A DNA stretch of 64,000 bases from contig NZ_JAAGWZ010000002.1 in NCBI RefSeq assembly GCF_010686725.1, forward strand, positions 682,001 to 746,000, read 5' to 3'. Shown piece after piece: positions 8,042 to 16,954 of the stretch (position 1 is the stretch's first letter; every line of letters starts with the position of its first letter). The translations under genes were made by a program, and so were the position numbers. The stretch comes from Galbitalea soli (GTDB taxonomy: Bacteria > Actinomycetota > Actinomycetes > Actinomycetales > Microbacteriaceae). Below the pieces are notes generated by a model that saw only the letters and a list, made by a program, of their open reading frames with translations, searched no databases and was not told the DNA's origin.

Positions 8042-8360
8042 GCGTCCATCGTCGGCGGGGGCGAGCCGTCTCGGCCGCGGCTCCGTGCCCGATGTGGACG
8101 AGTCGCCCGGGATGCGGGCTGTGGGGGAGCGGTGCTATTGTGGTCGGAGCATCCGGTGTACTCCGGGTGACTACGCGTGCCCGCTGCGCTTCACAGCGAG
8201 ACATCACTTCCACTCAGTCCAACTGCTCTCGCGAGCGGGTGGCGGACGTGTGCCGGGCACCAGGTTCCGTGCCAACCGGTACGGGAAAAACTGAGTAGGC
8301 GCATGAGCGTGCCACGAGGGCGAGAGCCCGGGCATCCGGCGCCAGTAAAGGAGAACGGCC
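8042..8360 (+). promoter_or_regulatory. rpsB promoter and long 5' leader
   Basis: No gene is visible in this 319-bp stretch. A -10-like TATTGT at 8136-8141 (no clear -35) would give a leader of about 210 bases. The leader holds a GGCAC...GTGCC inverted repeat near 8254-8272. AAAGGAG (8347-8353) sits 7 bases before the rpsB ATG. Long rpsB leaders often bind S2 for feedback control; that role here is inference. Confidence 0.5.
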
Positions 8361-9410
8361 ATGGCCGTCGTCACCATTCGCCAGCTGCTCGACAGCGGCG
8401 TTCACTTCGGACACCAGACCCGCCGCTGGAACCCCAAGATGAAGCGATTCATCCTGACGGAGCGCTCGGGCAGCCACATCATCGACCTGCAGCAGTCGCT
8501 CGCGCACATCGACAAGACCTACGACTACGTCAAGGAGACGGTCGCCCACGGCGGCACGATCCTCTTCGTCGGCACCAAGAAGCAGGCGCAGGGTTCGATC
8601 GCCGAGCAGGCGACCCGCGTCGGGCAGCCCTACGTCAACCAGCGCTGGCTCGGTGGACTCCTCACCAACTTCCAGACGGTCTCCAAGCGCCTCGCGCGCA
8701 TGAAGGAGCTCGAGGAGGTCGACTTCGACGACACGACGCGCGGCTACACGAAGAAGGAACTCCTCATTCAGAAGCGCGAGCTGACGAAGCTGCAGAAGAG
8801 CCTCGGCGGTATCCGCAACCTGACGAAGACCCCGTCCGCGATCTGGATCGTCGACACCAAGAAGGAGCACCTCGCGATCGACGAGGCGCACAAGCTGGGC
8901 ATCCCGGTCATCGCCATCCTCGACACCAACTGCGACCCCGACGAGGTGCAGTACCCGATTCCGGGGAACGACGACGCGATCCGCTCCGTCGGCCTGCTCA
9001 CCCGTATCATCGCCGACGCCGCCGCTGAGGGCCTCATCCAGCGTCACCAGAAGCCCGAGGAGGGCGCGGAGGTCGAGCCTCTCGCCGCGTGGGAGGCCGA
9101 GCTGCTCGCCGCTTCGGAGACCCCGTCCACCGAGGCCGAGAAGATCGAGGCGGCTGACGAGGCCGTGAACCCGGTCGACAGCGCCGAGGTCATCGCCGAG
9201 AAGGTCGCCGCCGTGGTCGCCGAGGAGCCCGTCGCCGAGAACGACGCGGATGCCGTGGTCGCCGAGCACGAGGCCGCCGCCGACGCGACCATCGTTCCGG
9301 AGCACCACGTCGAGTCCGACGAGGAGACCGAGGCGAAGATCGAGGCCGCAGCCACCGAAGACGAGAAGAAGCCGGCAGCGGCCAAGAAGCCCGCTGCTGC
9401 GAAGAAGTAG
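8361..9410 (+). CDS. rpsB: 30S ribosomal protein S2 with long acidic C-terminal extension
   Basis: 349 residues. The first 230 are a canonical S2: [42 protein letters not shown], and the [14 protein letters not shown] block. The remaining roughly 120 residues are rich in Ala, Glu and Asp and end in a lysine/alanine tail (repeated KKPAAAKK). Typical S2 is about 240-260 residues, so the tail is an addition that is probably disordered; tails of this kind occur in other Actinobacteria. A strong AAAGGAG ribosome site precedes the ATG. It is cotranscribed with tsf, 11 bp downstream. Confidence 0.97.
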   Translation: MAVVTIRQLLDSGVHFGHQTRRWNPKMKRFILTERSGSHIIDLQQSLAHIDKTYDYVKETVAHGGTILFVGTKKQAQGSIAEQATRVGQPYVNQRWLGGLLTNFQTVSKRLARMKELEEVDFDDTTRGYTKKELLIQKRELTKLQKSLGGIRNLTKTPSAIWIVDTKKEHLAIDEAHKLGIPVIAILDTNCDPDEVQYPIPGNDDAIRSVGLLTRIIADAAAEGLIQRHQKPEEGAEVEPLAAWEAELLAASETPSTEAEKIEAADEAVNPVDSAEVIAEKVAAVVAEEPVAENDADAVVAEHEAAADATIVPEHHVESDEETEAKIEAAATEDEKKPAAAKKPAAAKK

Positions 9411-9421
9411 AGGAAGACCCC

Positions 9422-10249
9422 ATGGCAGATTTCAGCCTTGACGACCTGAAGGCGCTGCGCGAGCAGCTCGGCACCGGCATGGTCGAGACCAAGAACGCGC
9501 TCGTCGAGGCGGGTGGCGACAAGGAGAAGGCGATCGAGTTGCTGCGCCTCCGCGGTGCGAAGAGCAACGCGAAGCGCTCGGACCGCTCGACGAGCGAGGG
9601 CCTGATCGCGGCGAAGGAGAACGGCACGTCCGTCACCCTCATCGAGCTCGCCTGCGAGACCGACTTCGTCGCGAAGAACGACAAGTTCATCTCGCTGGCC
9701 GGCCGCGTGCTCGAGGCCGTCGCGGCCGCGGGCGCGACCTCGCCGGAGGAGGGCCTCGCAGCCCCCGCCGACGGCAAGACGGTCGCCGACGTGATCGGCG
9801 AGGAGGCCGCCATCCTCGGCGAGAAGGTCGAGCTGCGTCGTGTGGCGCTCGTGACCGGCGACAAGTTCGCCGTGTACCTGCACCGCACCAGCCAGGACCT
9901 GCCGCCCCAGGTCGGAGTCGTCGTCGCCTACACGGGTGACGACGCCGACACGGCGCGCAGCATCGCTCAGCACATCTCCTTCGCGAACCCCGCCTACGTC
10001 ACGCGCGAGGAGGTGCCCGCGAGCGAGGTCGACAACGAGCTTCGCATCGTCGAGGAGATCAGCCGCGGCGAGGGCAAGCCCGAGGCCGCCCTGCCGAAGA
10101 TCATCGAGGGCCGTCTCGGCGCCTTCTACAAGCAGGTTGCGCTCCTCGAGCAGGACTACGCCCGTGACAACAAGCTGACGGTCGCCAAGGTGGCCGCGGA
10201 TGCCGGGATCCAGGTCACCGGATTCGCGCGCTTCAAGGTCGGCGCGTAA
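9422..10249 (+). CDS. tsf: Elongation factor Ts
   Basis: 275 residues. EF-Ts is the nucleotide exchange factor for EF-Tu. The N-terminal UBA-like module (LDDLKALREQLGTGMVETKN, then ALVEAGGDKEKAIELLR) and the hallmark CETDFVAKND are present. The central core (GVVVAYTGDD; AQHISFANPAYVTREEVP) and the C-terminal helix are complete. The length matches actinobacterial EF-Ts. The ATG has AGAGGAAG 5-12 bases upstream. It sits 11 bp after rpsB and is followed by a strong terminator at 10265-10299, which ends the rpsB-tsf operon. Confidence 0.97.
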   Translation: MADFSLDDLKALREQLGTGMVETKNALVEAGGDKEKAIELLRLRGAKSNAKRSDRSTSEGLIAAKENGTSVTLIELACETDFVAKNDKFISLAGRVLEAVAAAGATSPEEGLAAPADGKTVADVIGEEAAILGEKVELRRVALVTGDKFAVYLHRTSQDLPPQVGVVVAYTGDDADTARSIAQHISFANPAYVTREEVPASEVDNELRIVEEISRGEGKPEAALPKIIEGRLGAFYKQVALLEQDYARDNKLTVAKVAADAGIQVTGFARFKVGA

Positions 10250-10264
10250 GCATCACCGTGAGAG

Positions 10265-10299
10265 GGAGGCCCGGAACACAGGTTCCGGGCCTCCTTTTT
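10265..10299 (+). terminator. Strong intrinsic terminator after tsf
   Basis: A perfect 13-bp GC-rich stem (10265-10277 paired with 10282-10294), a 4-base loop (ACAG) and a run of five T directly after it. This is the clearest rho-independent terminator in the window. Confidence 0.95.
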
Positions 10300-10345
10300 C
10301 GTCCCTGAACCACATAATCTGTAGCAAGCCAGCGGAGGAGACCAC

Positions 10346-11059
10346 ATGACGAACCAGGCCAAACGACGAGTACTCCTGAAACTGTCGGGCGAGGCGTTCG
10401 GTGGGGGATCCCTCGGGGTGAATCCGGATGTCGTGGCGGGCCTCGCTCGCGAGATCGCGGCCGCGGCGGTCGACGTCGAGATCGCCGTCGTGGTCGGTGG
10501 CGGAAACTTCTTCCGCGGGGCCGAACTCAGTCAGCGCGGCATGGATCGTGGGCGCGCCGACTACATGGGAATGCTCGGAACGGTCATGAACGCCCTCGCG
10601 CTCCAGGACTTCCTCGAGCAGGCCGGTGCGGCGACCCGGGTGCAGTCCGCGATCTCGATGACGCAGGTCGCCGAGCCCTACATTCCGCGACGCGCCGAGC
10701 GGCACCTCGAGAAGGGTCGCGTGGTGATCTTCGGCGCGGGTGCGGGGCTTCCCTACTTCTCGACCGACACGGTCGCCGCCCAGCGGGCGCTCGAGATCGG
10801 CGCCGACGTCGTGCTCGTGGCCAAGAACGGTGTCGACGGCGTCTACTCCGCCGATCCGCGCACCGACGACACCGCGACCAAGATCGAGGAGATCACGTAC
10901 CAGGAGGCGCTCGTGCAGGGTCTCAAGGTGGTCGACTCGACGGCGTTCAGCCTCTGCATGGACAACCGCATGCCGATGGTGGTCTTCGGCATGAGCCCCG
11001 AGGGCAATGTCGCGGCGGCGATCCGCGGCGAGCGGATCGGTACACTCGTCCGCGCCTGA
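10346..11059 (+). CDS. pyrH: UMP kinase
   Basis: 237 residues; phosphorylates UMP to UDP in pyrimidine biosynthesis. It has the amino-acid-kinase fold signatures [25 protein letters not shown], the [14 protein letters not shown] segment, and the C-terminal [11 protein letters not shown]. The ATG at 10346 has GGAGGAG (10334-10340) 5 bases upstream. It follows the tsf terminator, and a TAATCT -10-like box lies at 10315-10320, so pyrH probably has its own promoter. Confidence 0.97.
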   Translation: MTNQAKRRVLLKLSGEAFGGGSLGVNPDVVAGLAREIAAAAVDVEIAVVVGGGNFFRGAELSQRGMDRGRADYMGMLGTVMNALALQDFLEQAGAATRVQSAISMTQVAEPYIPRRAERHLEKGRVVIFGAGAGLPYFSTDTVAAQRALEIGADVVLVAKNGVDGVYSADPRTDDTATKIEEITYQEALVQGLKVVDSTAFSLCMDNRMPMVVFGMSPEGNVAAAIRGERIGTLVRA

Positions 11060-11204
11060 CGGGCTCGACGAGCGCTCGACCCGTGCGCGACCGACACCCG
11101 GCCGACCACTCACCGGTCCCCGACCCACTCCTGACCCGCGGCCCGGCGGGGGACGGTCGCTCAGCCTCCAGCAACTAAACTCGATTCGACACGAAGGAGT
11201 CACC

Positions 11205-11759
11205 GTGATTAGCGACGTACAGTCCGAGGCCAAGTCCAAGATGGACAAGGCGGTCGAAGTGGCGAAGGACGACTTCGCGACCGTTCGCACCGGGCGCGCC
11301 AACCCGGCACTGTTCCAGAAGATCCTCGTCGACTACTACGGAACGCCCACGCCGCTCGCGCAGCTCGCCTCCATGCAGAACCCCGAGGCGCGCACGCTCA
11401 TCGTCACCCCCTACGACAAGGCCGCCCTCAAGGAGATCGAGAAGGCCATCGTCAACTGGCCGAACCTCGGTGCGAACGTCGGCAACGACGGCACCATCGT
11501 GCGCGTGACCCTCCCGGAGCTCACCGAGGAGCGCCGGCGCGAGTTCGTGAAGATCGTCCGCAGCAAGGGCGAGGAGGCGAAGGTCGCGATCCGCAACATC
11601 CGCCGCAAGGCGAAGGACGAGCTGGATGCTCTCAAGAGCGAGGTCGGCGAAGACGAGCTCGCTCGTGCCGACAAGGAGCTCGAGGCCGTCACGAAGGTTC
11701 ACGTCGACGCGATCGACGAGGCCCTGCGGCGTAAAGAGATCGAACTCCTCGAGGTCTGA
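11205..11759 (+). CDS. frr: Ribosome recycling factor
   Basis: 184 residues; together with EF-G it splits post-termination ribosomes. The sequence has the complete RRF layout: [57 protein letters not shown], and [14 protein letters not shown]. The GTG start at 11205 is preceded by GAAGGAG at a good distance, and TAAACT (11176-11181) gives a plausible -10. The stop codon TGA overlaps the ATG of cdsA by one base, so the two are coupled. Confidence 0.97.
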   Translation: MISDVQSEAKSKMDKAVEVAKDDFATVRTGRANPALFQKILVDYYGTPTPLAQLASMQNPEARTLIVTPYDKAALKEIEKAIVNWPNLGANVGNDGTIVRVTLPELTEERRREFVKIVRSKGEEAKVAIRNIRRKAKDELDALKSEVGEDELARADKELEAVTKVHVDAIDEALRRKEIELLEV

Positions 11760-12706
11760 TGTCGGATGCCCCGGAAGGCCTCCCGCCTCATAAGAGCAAG
11801 CGAGCGCATTCCCGCGCCGAATTCGAGGCGACGGTAGCCGACATCGAGGCGCAGGTGCGGGCGACGAACGCGCGCATCGAGGCGCGAACGGGGCGCAATC
11901 TCGTCGCGGCCATCGCGATCGGCCTCGTCTTCGGGGCGCTGTTCCTCGTGAGTCTCATCGTCATCAAAGAGATCTTCATGGCGTTCGCGGCCGTGCTCCT
12001 GGGCGCGCTCGCTCTCGAGCTGTCGACCGCGCTGCGCGTGGCGGGACGGATGATCCCTCGGGTGGCCTCCGCGGTGGCCGCCGTCGCGATCGTTCCCGCC
12101 GCCTTCTATTTTCACACCAAGGGCCAGTGGATCGCGGCCCTGCTGGGGATGCTCTTCGTCACGCTCTGGCGGCTGGTCGAGCTCGCCCGCCCCACGCACC
12201 GGGTGGCCCCGCGCGAACTGCTGCGCGACATCCTGGGCGGCGTGTTCGTGCAGGGCTACGTCGTCTTCCTCGGGAGCTTCGCGGTGGTGCTCACGGGCCA
12301 GCCCGGCGGCCAGTGGTGGACGCTGGCGCTCCTCATCGTCGTCATCGGCACCGACACGGGCGCCTACGCGAGCGGCCTCCTCTTCGGCAAGCACAAGATG
12401 GCGCCGCGCATCAGCCCCAAGAAGACCTGGGAGGGCTTCGCCGGGTCGATCCTGGTCGCCTCGCTCGCGGGGGTTCTCGTGGGCATCCTCATGGTGCAGC
12501 AGCCGTGGTGGATCGGTCTGGCCTTCGGCCTCACGATCGCCTTCACCGCGACCCTGGGCGACCTCACCGAGTCCCTCATCAAGCGCGATCTCGGCATCAA
12601 AGACATCAGCACGTGGTTGCCCGGCCACGGCGGCTTCCTCGATCGACTGGACTCGACGCTGCCCTCGGCGGCGGTCGCGTTCGCGTTCTACCTCCTGACC
12701 CGATAA
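11759..12706 (+). CDS. cdsA: Phosphatidate cytidylyltransferase
   Basis: 315 residues; makes CDP-diacylglycerol from phosphatidate and CTP at the cytoplasmic membrane. About 45 N-terminal residues are hydrophilic and alpha-helical (RAEFEATVADIEAQVRATNA), followed by roughly eight membrane segments. The CDP-diglyceride synthetase signature is intact near the C-terminus: SLIKRDLGIKD followed by WLPGHGGFLDRLDS. The start overlaps the frr stop. The hydrophilic N-terminal extension is longer than in proteobacterial CdsA. Confidence 0.95.
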   Translation: MSDAPEGLPPHKSKRAHSRAEFEATVADIEAQVRATNARIEARTGRNLVAAIAIGLVFGALFLVSLIVIKEIFMAFAAVLLGALALELSTALRVAGRMIPRVASAVAAVAIVPAAFYFHTKGQWIAALLGMLFVTLWRLVELARPTHRVAPRELLRDILGGVFVQGYVVFLGSFAVVLTGQPGGQWWTLALLIVVIGTDTGAYASGLLFGKHKMAPRISPKKTWEGFAGSILVASLAGVLVGILMVQQPWWIGLAFGLTIAFTATLGDLTESLIKRDLGIKDISTWLPGHGGFLDRLDSTLPSAAVAFAFYLLTR

Positions 12707-12720
12707 GGCAAGATAGTCCG

Positions 12721-13272
12721 GTGAGCACAACCTTCCCCCGCAGCAGAAAGTCCAAGCCCGGTTACAACGTCGACCAGGTCGAGGACTTCCTGGAGGAGGC
12801 GCGTCGGGCCTATGCCGCCGACCGGGATGCCCCCACGGTCGTCACTGCGGAGAGCATCCGTCGCACCGCCTTCGACATCGCCAAGGGCGGCTACTCGATC
12901 AGCCACGTGGATGCCGCGCTCGAGCGCCTCGAAGACGCCTTCGCCGTGCGCGAGCGGGAGCGGGTCGTCGCCCAGATCGGCGACGAGGCATGGTTCGGCA
13001 GGGCCCGGGCGACCGCGCAGGAGGTGCTCGACCGGCTCGATCGACCGGCGCAGCACCGCTTCGCCCGCACCTCTCCGCTCACGCTCGGCTACCACCCGAA
13101 AGACGTGGACGCCTTCGGCGATCGGCTCACCCGCTACTTCCAGGACGGCCAGCCGATGAGCGTCGACGAGGTGCGCACGGTCGCTTTCCGCACCCGCCGC
13201 GGCGGCTACAACGAGGCGCAGGTCGACCTGCTTCTGGACGCCGTGGTCGACGTGATGCTGGCGGTGCGCTGA
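12721..13272 (+). CDS. DivIVA-domain protein (cell-division/cell-pole initiation-like)
   Basis: 183 residues with three short stretches of the DivIVA-type pattern G-Y-x3-x-V-D: GYNVDQVEDFLEEARRAY near residue 14, a KGGYSISHVDAALERLEDAF stretch near 57, and GYHPKDVDAFGDRL and GYNEAQVDLLLDAV in the C-terminal half. Unlike true Wag31/DivIVA it lacks a long coiled-coil tail. GTG start at 12721, 14 bp after cdsA. A role at the membrane or growth pole is inferred only from the motif. Confidence 0.8.
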   Translation: MSTTFPRSRKSKPGYNVDQVEDFLEEARRAYAADRDAPTVVTAESIRRTAFDIAKGGYSISHVDAALERLEDAFAVRERERVVAQIGDEAWFGRARATAQEVLDRLDRPAQHRFARTSPLTLGYHPKDVDAFGDRLTRYFQDGQPMSVDEVRTVAFRTRRGGYNEAQVDLLLDAVVDVMLAVR

Positions 13273-13318
13273 CCGCCGATGCGGCGTTCTCAGCCTTCTC
13301 GGCTAAGCTGGCTCAACT

Positions 13319-13987
13319 ATGGGCAGGCATACGCATAGTGCACCGTCCGGCAGTGGTCTCGTGACGCTCGCCAGACGAGGCACCTCGGCACCGGCGACCA
13401 GACGGCCACTGCGGTCTCGATTGACCCTCCCCATCCTCTCTTTCGCCGCTGCGTTCGGCTTCGTTCTCGTCATGGTCGTCGATCCCTATTCCGGTGCCTA
13501 CGCGGATGCGGTGGTCGCGCCGAACCACTGGAGTCAGCACTCCGGGCAGACCGTCATCGTCGACGCGAGCGCCGCCACGAAGGTCACCCGCGACAGCTAT
13601 TCGGTGCGAGTACCGACCCCCGCGTCGACGCCGGTCGACTCGGCGGGCGCGCTCTCGCTGTTCGCGCCCATTGCCGGCACGCCCGACCCCGGCTCGGCGA
13701 AGGCGATCGCGAAAGACATCGTGCAGGCCAAGGGCTGGGGCGACAACCAGTACAACTGCCTCGTCGCCCTCTGGAACCGCGAGTCCGGGTGGAACGTCTA
13801 CGCGTCCAATCCGTCCGGCGCGTATGGAATTCCGCAGGCGCTCCCCGGCAGCAAGATGGCCTCGGCGGGCCCGAACTGGCAGTCCAACCCCCGCACGCAG
13901 ATCCTCTGGGGGCTGAGCTACATCCAGGGCCGCTACGGCAATCCCTGCGGCGCGTGGGCCCACTCGCAGTCCTCCGGTTGGTACTAG
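13319..13987 (+). CDS. Secreted transglycosylase/lysozyme-like protein
   Basis: 222 residues. A basic N-terminus, a hydrophobic export segment (residues 37-55, LPILSFAAAFGFVLVMVV), then an extracytoplasmic part. The C-terminal 85 residues form a compact lysozyme-like domain: QYNCLVALWNRESGWN with the probable catalytic Glu, NPSGAYGIPQALPGSKM, and ILWGLSYIQGRYGNPCGAW. The two cysteines could form a disulfide outside the cell. It probably cleaves peptidoglycan glycan strands during growth. A TAAGCT box lies 9 bases before the ATG. Confidence 0.85.
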   Translation: MGRHTHSAPSGSGLVTLARRGTSAPATRRPLRSRLTLPILSFAAAFGFVLVMVVDPYSGAYADAVVAPNHWSQHSGQTVIVDASAATKVTRDSYSVRVPTPASTPVDSAGALSLFAPIAGTPDPGSAKAIAKDIVQAKGWGDNQYNCLVALWNRESGWNVYASNPSGAYGIPQALPGSKMASAGPNWQSNPRTQILWGLSYIQGRYGNPCGAWAHSQSSGWY

Positions 13988-14064
13988 GCCGGCGACGGCG
14001 CCCCGGCGATTCCCCTTTGCCAGCTGAGGTCGCGGGCTCCCAGGGGGCCGATTCGGGCCCCCGG

Positions 14065-14070
14065 TAAACT
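14065..14070 (+). promoter_or_regulatory. Leaderless -10 box, TAAACT
   Basis: TAAACT ends 6 bases before the ATG of the Na+/H+ antiporter, with no separate ribosome-binding site. Confidence 0.6.
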
Positions 14071-14076
14071 CGGGGC

Positions 14077-15828
14077 ATGGAATTCGCGCTGTTCGGGGTC
14101 ATCGCCGTCGTGACGATCGTCGCCGCCACCGCCTTCTCCTCCAAACTCGGCGTCGCGGCACCGCTTCTGCTCGTGCTCGTCGGCATCGGGTACAGCTTCA
14201 TCCCCGGCGTTCCGGTCATCCCCGTTCAGCCGCAGTGGATCCTCATGGGCGTGCTGCCGCCCCTCCTGTACGCGGCGGCGATCTCGGTGCCCGTGGTCGA
14301 CTTCCGCCGCAACTTCAACACGATCTCCGCGCTGTCGGTGCTTCTGGTGATCGTGAGCGCGCTCGTCACCGGCTTCGTGATCTTCATGATCCTTCCCGAC
14401 CTCGATCTCGCCTCCGCGATCGCGGTCGGCGCGGTCATCTCGCCGACCGACGTGGTTGCGGCGACCGCGATCGGCAAGCGCATCGGGCTGCCGCCACGGC
14501 TCATGGCGATCCTGGAGGGCGAGGGCCTCGTCAACGATGCGACGGCTCTCGTGCTCTTGCGGACCGCGATCGCCGCGGGTGCGCTGAGTCTCACGAACGG
14601 CTCCTTCCAGCTCTGGCCCGCGATCGGCAGCTTCTTCTACTCGGCGCTCGTCGCGGCCGTCATCGGGCTCGCGATCGGGTGGATCACCGTGCGGATCCGG
14701 GCGATGCTCAAGGATCCGATGCTCGACACCGCGATCTCCTTCGCCGTCGCCTTCATCGCGTACATCCCGGCCGAGGAGGTGCACGCCTCCGGCGTGATCG
14801 CGGTCGTGGTCGCCGGCCTCTACAGCGGCCACAACAGCGCGAAGCGGTTCAGCCCCCAGGTGCGCATCAGCGAGCGGCTCAACTGGCGCACCGTCCAGTT
14901 CATCCTCGAGAACGGCGTGTTCCTGCTCATGGGAGCCCAGCTGAGCGGCATCGTCGCGGAGGTGGGGGAGTCGAAGGAGCCGATCAACGCGATCGAGTCG
15001 GTGCTGATCGGGATGCTGGCGGCGGTGATCCTCATCGTCCTGCGGTTCGCGTTCGTGGGCCCCTTGCTCGTCGTGATCCGTCGGCGCGGCGACCGCGACG
15101 AGCAGCAGCACCAGCGCTTCGCGGAGCGGCTCGACGCGTTCATCCACCTCGGTACCGGTGACCAGCGGCAGCGACGACGGCAGGAGCGGGTGCAGCGCCT
15201 CTTCGATCGTCGCAGCAACGACATCAGCCAATTGCGCGCAGAGGGGCTCGGCTGGCGCGGCGGCGTCGTGCTGTCGTGGGCGGGCATGCGCGGCGTCGTG
15301 ACGCTCGCCGCGGCGCAGACGCTGCCCAACGACGGCACCATCCCCTACCGCCCGCAGCTGATCCTGATCGCGTTCACGGTCGCGATCGTGACGCTGCTGT
15401 TGCAGGGCGGCACACTGCCGTGGGTCATCCGCGTGACCCGGATCAAGGGCGCTGACGAGCAGGAGGACCGGGAGAACCTGGCGACCCTGCTGGAATCGAT
15501 CGCCGAAGCGGGGCTGGCGGCGCTCGACAATCCCGAGCTCACCACGACCGAGGGCGAGGCGTTCGATCGCAACGCCGTCGACCGCGTGCGGCACGACACC
15601 CTGCTCAGCGCCGAGGCGACCTGGGAGCGGGCCCGAACGGGCGAGGAGATGACCCGATCGCCGCACCAGCAGTATCGCGCCCTCCGCCGCGAGGTCATCC
15701 GCGCCGAGCGCGATGCGCTGCTCGAGGCGCGGTCGCGCGGCGACTACCCCTCCCGGGTGCTCGGGCGTGCGCAGAGCTTCCTCGATCTCGAGGAGACCCG
15801 ATTGCAGCAGATCGAGGACGAGGGCTGA
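14077..15828 (+). CDS. Na+/H+ antiporter, CPA1/NhaP type
   Basis: 583 residues. The first 335 or so form about 12 membrane helices, with the CPA1 ion-binding motifs SPTDVVAATAIGKRIGLP and EGEGLVNDATALVL (the ND pair). One further helix cluster follows (GVVLSWAGMRGVVTLAAAQ). Between residues 335 and 390 there is a charged loop (GDRDEQQHQRFAERL). The last 130 residues are a hydrophilic cytoplasmic tail rich in Glu and Arg, probably regulatory. Likely exchanges Na+ or K+ for protons in pH or salt homeostasis. Start set at ATG 14077, 6 bases after TAAACT. Confidence 0.92.
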   Translation: MEFALFGVIAVVTIVAATAFSSKLGVAAPLLLVLVGIGYSFIPGVPVIPVQPQWILMGVLPPLLYAAAISVPVVDFRRNFNTISALSVLLVIVSALVTGFVIFMILPDLDLASAIAVGAVISPTDVVAATAIGKRIGLPPRLMAILEGEGLVNDATALVLLRTAIAAGALSLTNGSFQLWPAIGSFFYSALVAAVIGLAIGWITVRIRAMLKDPMLDTAISFAVAFIAYIPAEEVHASGVIAVVVAGLYSGHNSAKRFSPQVRISERLNWRTVQFILENGVFLLMGAQLSGIVAEVGESKEPINAIESVLIGMLAAVILIVLRFAFVGPLLVVIRRRGDRDEQQHQRFAERLDAFIHLGTGDQRQRRRQERVQRLFDRRSNDISQLRAEGLGWRGGVVLSWAGMRGVVTLAAAQTLPNDGTIPYRPQLILIAFTVAIVTLLLQGGTLPWVIRVTRIKGADEQEDRENLATLLESIAEAGLAALDNPELTTTEGEAFDRNAVDRVRHDTLLSAEATWERARTGEEMTRSPHQQYRALRREVIRAERDALLEARSRGDYPSRVLGRAQSFLDLEETRLQQIEDEG

Positions 15829-15877
15829 TCGCCGGGGCCGCGCAGCGGCGTGCGGACGACCCCCGCGTCGCCCGAAG

Positions 15878-15883
15878 TAGCAT
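15878..15883 (+). promoter_or_regulatory. Leaderless -10 box, TAGCAT
   Basis: TAGCAT lies 6 bases before the ATG at 15890; the spacer GGAACC leaves no room for a normal ribosome-binding site. Confidence 0.6.
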
Positions 15884-15889
15884 GGAACC

Positions 15890-16195
15890 ATGCCGAGATC
15901 GAATCGTCCCCGCGGGCGGCGGTCCGGCACCGGTGACGAGGGCGACGAGTTCGACCCCACCCGCGTCTTCGCCGGGCGCCTGACGACGGAACGCAAGCGC
16001 GACGGCCTGTGGAACGTTCAGCCGCTCACGGCGACCAACGCCGCGAAGCACTATCTCTGCCCGAGCTGCGGCCGGGACATCGCCCCGGGAACGGCCCACG
16101 TCGTCGCCTGGCGCGCCGATGGCCTCATGGGCGAGGCCGATGACCTGGCCGCCCGCCGGCACTGGCACACGCACTGCTGGAGGATCACCCCGTGA
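15890..16195 (+). CDS. Small conserved zinc-finger-like protein
   Basis: 101 residues, function unknown. The N-terminus is basic and low-complexity (MPRSNRPRGRRSG). The C-terminal half has a putative metal site: CPSCGRDIAPG, followed by His residues in AHVVAW and RHWHTHCW. Homologues in Actinobacteria are sometimes labelled ATP/GTP-binding, but I see no nucleotide-binding loop. The stop overlaps the GTG of the following hydrolase by 4 bases, so they are translationally coupled and probably functionally linked. Confidence 0.75.
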   Translation: MPRSNRPRGRRSGTGDEGDEFDPTRVFAGRLTTERKRDGLWNVQPLTATNAAKHYLCPSCGRDIAPGTAHVVAWRADGLMGEADDLAARRHWHTHCWRITP

Positions 16196-16920
16196 CCGCT
16201 GACCCCACCGAGATCCGCAGCGGCACCGAGCTGCCCGCGCGCCGCGAAGACATCGAGCTCCACACGGATGACGGCGTCACCCTGGTCGGGGAACTCGCGC
16301 TGCCGATCTCCCGGCCCCCCGTGGCGACGATCGTCGCGCTGCACCCGCTGCCGACCCACGGCGGCTTCATGGACTCGCACGTGCTCCGCAAGGCGTCGTT
16401 GCGGCTGCCCGCACTCGCCGACCTCGCCGTGCTCCGCTTCAACTTCCGCGGCGTGACCTCGCCGCGCGGAACGTCGGGCGGGTCCTTCGGCGAGGGGGTG
16501 CTCGAGCAGCACGACCTGGCGGCCGCCATGCGGTTCGTGGCCGATCGCGGTCTCCCGCACCCATGGCTCGTGGGCTGGTCGTTCGGCACGGAGGTGGCGA
16601 TCAAGTACGGGCTTCAGCATCCCATCGACGGCGCGATCCTGTTGTCGCCCCCGCTGCATCGCGCGACGAGCGAGGAGCTCGCCGCCTGGGCGGGCAGCGG
16701 CAAGCGCCTGGTGGCGGTCGTTCCGGAGCTCGACGACTTCCTGCGGCCCGCTGAGGCGCGCCGGGAGTTCTCGGTGGTGCCCGAGACGGAGTTCATCGCG
16801 GTGGAGGCCGGGCGCCACCTGTGGGTGGGGGAGACCCAGACCTCGCGGGTGCTCAACGAGATCGTGGCGCGACTGAATCCGGCCGCGGTGCCGCTGCCGA
16901 CCACGTGGTCGGGCGCGTGA
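16192..16920 (+). CDS. Alpha/beta hydrolase
   Basis: 242 residues with the alpha/beta hydrolase fold. VATIVALHPLPTHGG supplies the oxyanion-hole region, GWSFGTEVAI is the nucleophile elbow (Ser in G-x-S-x-G), a late Asp lies in VPELDDFLRP, and the His is in EAGRHLWVG. No signal peptide, so cytoplasmic. The shape resembles the dienelactone-hydrolase/KANL3 side of the family; the substrate cannot be read from sequence. Starts within the upstream zinc-finger gene (GTGA overlap). Confidence 0.85.
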   Translation: MTADPTEIRSGTELPARREDIELHTDDGVTLVGELALPISRPPVATIVALHPLPTHGGFMDSHVLRKASLRLPALADLAVLRFNFRGVTSPRGTSGGSFGEGVLEQHDLAAAMRFVADRGLPHPWLVGWSFGTEVAIKYGLQHPIDGAILLSPPLHRATSEELAAWAGSGKRLVAVVPELDDFLRPAEARREFSVVPETEFIAVEAGRHLWVGETQTSRVLNEIVARLNPAAVPLPTTWSGA

Positions 16921-16954
16921 CGGTGACGGGCTGAGAGCGAGCCGCTGAGCGGAG

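Noticed and set aside
8136-8360. A named ribosomal-leader RNA motif before rpsB
   Set aside because: A long leader is plausible, but I could not match its folds to a known S2-binding motif, so only a generic leader is annotated.
13984-15996. A 670-codon minus-strand frame opposite the Na+/H+ antiporter
   Set aside because: Composition is His/Arg/Asp-rich with no domain, and it is antisense to a gene with clear CPA1 motifs. Long antisense frames are expected at this GC content.
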